From positions 496,001-560,000 of the forward strand of contig WFMF01000054.1 in assembly GCA_011033025.1 (NCBI GenBank): a DNA stretch of 64,000 bases, read 5' to 3'. The translations under genes were made by a program, and so were the position numbers. Source of the stretch: Beroe forskalii. Lineage: Eukaryota; Ctenophora; Nuda; Beroida; Beroidae. This document shows, in pieces, positions 58,593 through 64,000 of this stretch. The notes below the pieces were generated by a model that saw only the letters and a list, made by a program, of their open reading frames with translations, had not been told where the DNA came from and did not search any database. Every line of letters starts with the position of its first letter. Position 1 is the first letter of the stretch.

Positions 58593-59610
58593 ATAGGGCT
58601 AAAATCGGTGGGTTGTCTTAATGTTGCTGAAAAATGGTTAAAAATCCTGCAATTGACCTCAAAGTAAGGTTATTATGACTCTCAAATGATTAGAGCATAT
58701 AGTGTTGTAAAGTAAATGGTTAAAATTCATTCCAAATGTGGTTTTTTGGTGGTTAAAGTAGAAAAAGTCACATTTAACCACTTTCTGAAATTCGTTTTTT
58801 GGCTGAAAATGGTCTCAGAAGCTGATATAAGCCTTCATTTTAGTATTTCATTGAAATTTCCACTTAAAAGGCTAAATTGTTGCCCATAAATGTGGTTAAA
58901 ATAAACATTGGTAAAATAGCTTATAATCTGTAATCATCAAAATAGTGGTTAATAATGGCCTGTAGGAATTGGAAACTGTCATACACATATTTTGATGATA
59001 GAAACTACATATATAATATGAAAATATGCACTTTGTTGATTTTGGTGGTTAAATAGATCAAAAGGCATTTTAACCTAAATTTGGGGATTTTAACCACTAA
59101 ATTGGCACCTTTTGTCCTGAATTTGAAGGAGAATGTTCTCTAAGGTGTTAAAGTATATGCAATCAAATTTATATCATTCTGAACATTTTTGGGTGCTGAA
59201 AGGGTGGTTAAAGGGACAATATCCAGAAATGGCCATTTTAAAAAAAAATGCTGTTTTGGGCCATAAAGTGGTTGAATTGAATTTTTGATGGTTAATTCCA
59301 ATTCAGAAAGAAACATACCATTAAGATAAACTACCAAACTGAATTTGAGCCAATTATAACTGCGTTGTGGAGTTATGTGGTTAAAACTTCAAAAACCAGT
59401 TGTCCGACTAGCCTAAGAAATAAAGGTTATCGTTAACCACCACCAAGACTACATCAGATACAGAAAAATTACTGGTGTTGTGAATTTCTGGCATTATTGG
59501 CAGACCACTTTACAACAAAAATTTTGATAGTCTGGTCTATTTTGGTAGTTATTGTGCGGTTAAAACTAATCATAACGTCATTATCACAGGTTAAAACGGT
59601 AAATTGAAGA
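58593..59610. repeat. Region with many TGGTTAAA words
   Basis: Roughly twenty GGTTAAA or complementary TTTAACC words at irregular spacing over 1 kb, mainly on the plus strand. No constant period and no coding frame. It directly abuts the 5' end of the LINE. Confidence 0.5.
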
Positions 59611-61223
59611 GGAAAAACCGCCTATATTTAGGCTGCGCCCGATCTTCCCCAAATATATCTGAGACTTAGCTCGCCCCTCCGCTCCAGCCTCATCCTCAGG
59701 CTCAGACTCTGACAAGGACAGTCCCGGATTGCTGGCCTCTTAACAACTTATAATTTGATAAGGTACACAGCTAATTAACAAAAACAGACTGAAACTTAGT
59801 TACGCGACCGGACAGCCTAATAGAATGTAAATAGAGGCGAATATCAGCTCGAGTTTGTCACATAACATGTGGCAGTTCAGGTGAAACTCTGGCAGACTGT
59901 TGTACAGAGTTATAAATATAGTATACTCGGTGCTGCGTTGAAATATGTCTCGAGATATACGCTATTTATTTAAAGTCATCATCGTCGCATGATGCTGCAG
60001 CTACAGGTGGTGGCCTCAGCCGTGACATGATGAACTGTCTTATTGTGATATATGGGCGGCGTGCGAAAAACCGGCGGTTTTATGCCATCAATTCAATACT
60101 TTAAACCATAGTAATGACATCACTTTCAGTCACCTGTTATATTGGAGCACAAAGGAAATTAAGTATCATATGCTAGCTTCTAACACTAGTAGCTAAACCG
60201 GCGTGCGAATTCTAAGAATGTCCAATAGTTTTGAACTCAAATGAGACTTTGAAAATGGGACATATGGTCAAACATACCTTCACATGACATGTCTAGCGCT
60301 TGGAATTTATTTAAACTGATAGTGCGAAATTCGGTCTAAATTCCTTTCTGAATGAACAAGCTTGAAACAGCTTTGAAAAGCCACCTTTAGCTTTTCAAAT
60401 TTCAGAAATTTCAGAAACCGCAGACAAAGACGATAATACCAAAATAGCTCATTTATTACCACATTTTAGATTTGAGGGATAAAAATAAATCAAACGCTGA
60501 TTTTAAGACTAAAATGTTAAATTCTTCATTGATAACCACCAACGTATTTATTTCAACCCAAGTCCCAACGCAAAGCTTAATAATAGTAAATATACGAAAA
60601 TTTTAATTTCGCTATCAGCTGACAGTAGAAAAAAGTTATGTTAGCATAACTTTCAAAGTTTCGATGAAGAAACGAAGGGAAAAACGTGGATAATCATTTT
60701 TACCCATAAAAGCATAAACTAAGGTGTTCAATCAAACTTCAAAGTATCAAATCAAATCCAAATGCGACAGAAATACGGTGAGTGCATGCCTTCAACAAAT
60801 TGGTGCTATGATGTAATGAAACTTTCAATGCAAGAAAAGAGGGGTAAATTATGCCCATAAATAAACGAAAGTCTTCAATCAAAGTATCAAATCCAAACCG
60901 ATTGATGAGCCCCTGCGATAGGATTTAGGATGCTTTCATCCAAACAATGATTATGGCACCACTCAAAATTGTCTATAACAATCTCTTTGACATTACAACG
61001 GTAGAATGCTGTGATATCAACCAAATATTCGAAGAATGGATTGCGTGGTGAATAGCGGTATAATCGATAAATTTTACTGATCGGTTGAATTACTGATATT
61101 CTATGTTTAATGATTTAAGTGGTTTCGAACATATCAATTATGAGGTGATGATAATTTTGGGACTTTGACCTTTAACATAGTTTCATCATACATAGAATTC
61201 TCGACGAAATTCATCGATGTATC
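59611..61223. other. No gene supported
   Basis: A GC-richer patch at 59630-59745 has a minus-strand frame reading SLSESEPEDEAGAEGRAK, but without splice sites or an ATG. The rest is AT-rich with stops in all frames. Confidence 0.35.
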
Positions 61224-61379
61224 TCAGAATCTCTTTTCATTGAGCGGGAGCATGTTTGAAAGTTCATGGGCATTATCAGAAGCAGTGGTGTCGGCTCCAT
61301 GGTTTATGACCATATTCACTATCTCTTGGTCACCCATCAATTTAAGTGTCCAAAACGGCCCTTTTTGCACAAAAAACAT
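61224..61379 (-). pseudogene. Ankyrin-repeat-like fragment
   Basis: A 51-codon minus-strand frame from an ATG at 61379 to a TGA at 61224. It contains LKLMGDQEIVNMVINHGADT followed by TASDNAHEL, which fits the second half of an ankyrin repeat (G-x-x-EIVxxLIxHGADxxAxD). One repeat alone cannot fold, and no further repeats are readable nearby, so this is probably a remnant of a larger ankyrin gene or a single small exon. Confidence 0.35.
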
Positions 61380-63255
61380 GAACCTTCTTCCTCATAAACG
61401 AAGAAAAAGTTGGTGATTTCGGAATTATTACGCCACATCGTTGAACAAGGTTTTGGAATAGATAAGGAAGCTAGCGGAAGCTAGCGAAGCCTAAAAGGTG
61501 TGAAAAGGACACAAGCAAATTATGAACCATCCAAATCAAGAGTCGCTAGGAAAGCATGGGCGTTTTGAGACTGATTGGGTGACTAGACAATTAATGCATT
61601 TAACTAAGTATCTAGTATTCAGAATTACCTACTGATACAAATTGTAATGAAAACTTTTTAAAATAATTGGAAACAACGGAAAAAAGAGACTTTTAAATGA
61701 CTGGCATTCAAAACGGCAATGAGGAAAACACAATGATAATGGTAGGATAATATTATACCAACAAAATTTAAAATCAAAATTTAAATCAAAATCACAAAAT
61801 GTATACTGTGACGAATTAGAACTCTTGCAAGAAGTCGTGTAGAAGTTGAAGCGATAAAAAAGGAAAAAGACCATATTCATGCTATGAAACTGGAAGGCGG
61901 CAGCAGCTTGCTTGATCGAGAAGACGTTCTAATAAAACCTTCAGACTGCAGACAGCATGCAATCTAATAACACCATTTTAAACCGCAGCAGACGTATTAT
62001 ACGTCCTGACAGACCTGTTAAAAGTGGCACGACCAAAGCACCTGCGGTGTGAAGTCATCGGTTGGTCATCTAAAACCATATGATAGTGACATCACGACAA
62101 AATGACAATTATTCGAGCATGCCGCATGGATTTTGGCGTGAAAGGCATTTCCAGACGGGAGGGCACGAAATAAAGCACCAGACAAGCGGAATTTTGAGGA
62201 ACGCATGTCTTTTTAAATTGTACCACAACTTACCTGACTTTAAATCACGAGATAATTGAATTTGGATTGATCTTTAAACAATTTCTTAATCTAATGATAC
62301 ATTAAAATTTGAAAGTAAAATATCGATTCTCAATTTGAACGATTGCTTTAGATAACGATGAATACAGAAAAATTGAGCAAAACGTAGCACGTAGAACTAA
62401 GAAAATAGAGAATAATGACTGATGCCACGCATGACACATGAGGGAATGATGAACAGAGATCAGAAATAAGTGGAACGTCCAACAAATGAGCCTTTGCAGA
62501 TAAAGCAATTAAAACGTTTCGAAATTTATCAAATTTCCTAACGAATATGTGAGCTAAATGTATACTATGCTCACTCAAAGGTGCAGAAGTGAGTCAAAAT
62601 TGGCATTGCAGAGCTGTAGTTTGGATTCGAAGAGGTCATTGTCCACGTTACAGACAGGGAATGTCCGTTGGCCCTTATGAAGACTATCATGGTGTGGGGC
62701 TGGTTTTTCTGACTGGCTGTATAAAGCGATAAATTAGAAAATTAACCACCTTTAGATCATCAGAGCTCATTTTAAAGAAAGGCAGAACTATTTCTCAGAT
62801 ATAAAATATATTTATTCTATAAATTGATTGTAAAAGTGCCAAGAAATTAATAAATATATTTTTACTTGTAAATTATTTGTTTACTTGAAGGAATACAGAA
62901 CAGTGAACAACCTGGTACGAAAAATTCTGATGAATTGAAGGAAATACATAGGATAAAAAGGGAATGCTTATTGCTTGGTGACTGGTATACCTAAAATATT
63001 CGTGATAAGCAGTATACACGAAATCATGATATACATATAGCCATCGTGACGTCATGAATTATATGTCGTATTTCACGACTGATAAATCAGAATCACCAAT
63101 TTTTTCTACCAGCTTCGTTTTGTTACGGGTACAAGAGATGGCTTGGCTTTATGTTAAATTCTATCCAAATTTCTCCTTCCTTTGTGGGAAAACTGTGCGA
63201 GGAAGAGAACGGTTGACAGTGATAATATGACTGATGATATCATTATCTTGGTTAA
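61380..63255. other. No gene supported
   Basis: Minus-strand frames at 62348-62578 and 61629-61880 are open by chance or are remnants; no motifs, splice sites or repeats could be assigned. Confidence 0.35.
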
Positions 63256-63392
63256 AAGTGGCAGTTCGAACTGCAGTTTTGTGTGCACGGCGTTATGTAA
63301 GTTTGCGCTACGTACAGACATGTTATTCATGTCTTTACGCCGCGCATACTTACGCCGCGCACAAAAACTACAGTTTGAACTGTCACTGTAAT
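63256..63392. mobile_element. ~135-bp foldback MITE
   Basis: GTGGCAGTTCGAACTGCAGT at left and the complement of GTGACAGTTCAAACTGTAGT at right pair with the TTTTGTGYRCGGCG sequence that follows, and the middle has two CGCCGCGCA words. A TA lies near each end, suggesting a mariner-like MITE, but the left end is off by about one base. Confidence 0.65.
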
Positions 63393-64000
63393 GGAATTCT
63401 TCGAATCTGTAATCAACATCCCAATAGAACCTGCTTACCTGTCATTTTCAGATTCAAGAATTAGCTCCATCATCTGGAACTGTTGGTGTCCTGTAACCAC
63501 ATTGGCAACCGCTCAGTACACACTATACTACACAGTGATATCTCCTCCGTAAGACAGCAAACGATCCAAGCCCATGGAGTTATTGTAGACACGGTCTGAA
63601 ATAATTTAAAGGTGTTGAATTAGGTGGTATTGAGAGTAGGAAGTCACTATAATAAACTTTCCATAACTACTTCGTAATCGTACAATCAAATTTGAGGTTA
63701 TGTATGACGAAAAGTCATTGAATGTGCTGATTTTTCATTTGCAAGAAACTAATTCACTTGATCAAAAACTTGCTTTTCATTGCTTAAGAGCTGTTACGTG
63801 GGAGTGGAGTTAATAGAGAAAAAACAGCTCAGTTGAAATCGTTGACTCACGTTCACCTCACGATGCAATCCAGGGAAGGATGGAATTTCGGGTTCAATAC
63901 CAGTCGCTGTGTCACATAATGAATCCATGCTTCCTTTGATTGAGGAAAGGTGTCAAAATAGAAAATTTCATAGCTTATCAGATAAAATTGTGATAACCAG
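63393..64000. other. Window end, nothing recognised
   Basis: AT-rich with no clear gene or repeat. GGTTCAATACC at 63891 resembles an RNA polymerase III B box, but no A box or tRNA fold was found upstream. Confidence 0.4.

Noticed and set aside
59630-59745. Acidic minus-strand frame SESEPEDEAGAEGRA as an upstream exon
   Set aside because: No convincing acceptor or donor and no known counterpart; only GC content favours it.
63880-63905. B-box-like GGTTCAATACC, possible tRNA or SINE
   Set aside because: No A box, acceptor stem or cloverleaf could be drawn upstream.

Overview
This is a window of animal nuclear genome, most likely from a marine invertebrate. A sponge or another early-branching animal is my guess, not a proof. 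The evidence is spliced exons with consensus GT/AG sites, AT-rich DNA, no operons or ribosome-binding sites, and very heavy loading with animal-type transposons (Penelope-like, non-LTR, hAT-like, TA- and TTAA-target elements), satellites and minisatellites.

The one host gene I can support lies on the minus strand. Three exons (54739-54829, 26789-26951, 23666-23833) join in compatible phases. The first encodes a segment I recognise as the conserved WRGKTY...DWAPPR-type stretch of the ZNF608/ZNF609/scribbler family of nuclear regulators. The gene runs off the supported region on both sides. Its main intron is 27.8 kb and holds most of the mobile DNA described here.

Layout. 1-5.5 kb: two decayed Penelope-like retroelements (RT plus GIY-YIG) head to head, forming a large inverted repeat. 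5.5-13.3 kb: a 171-bp satellite array that flips orientation near 11.93 kb, with a 404-bp hAT-like MITE inside it. 13.3-18 kb: old repeats, a frameshifted HIRAN-domain gene belonging to a TA-flanked transposon, and another MITE caught inside a dispersed repeat whose empty copy is at 1-214. 18-20.5 kb: an unidentified coding fragment cut off by a ~315-bp satellite whose every unit carries a perfect 30-bp palindrome. 20.8-27 kb: one orphan exon candidate, then two host exons. 27.4-28.1 kb: a TTAA-flanked 713-bp foldback. 29.65-36.14 kb: a 6.5-kb palindrome with 171-bp repeats in its arms, a transposon-type gene copied on both strands near its centre, and at least four nested insertions, one with an exact 8-bp target duplication provable from the uninterrupted arm. 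37-52.5 kb: microsatellites and three large minisatellites (46/47, 34 and 17 bp), plus a LINE fragment. 55.9-58.6 kb: a 5'-truncated LINE with an uninterrupted 708-codon reverse transcriptase frame. 59-64 kb: decayed sequence with an ankyrin-like fragment and one more MITE.

The genes do not form a pathway. The unifying theme is that inverted and palindromic structures occur at every scale, from 20 bp to 6.5 kb, and several insertion events can be dated relative to each other from this sequence alone.
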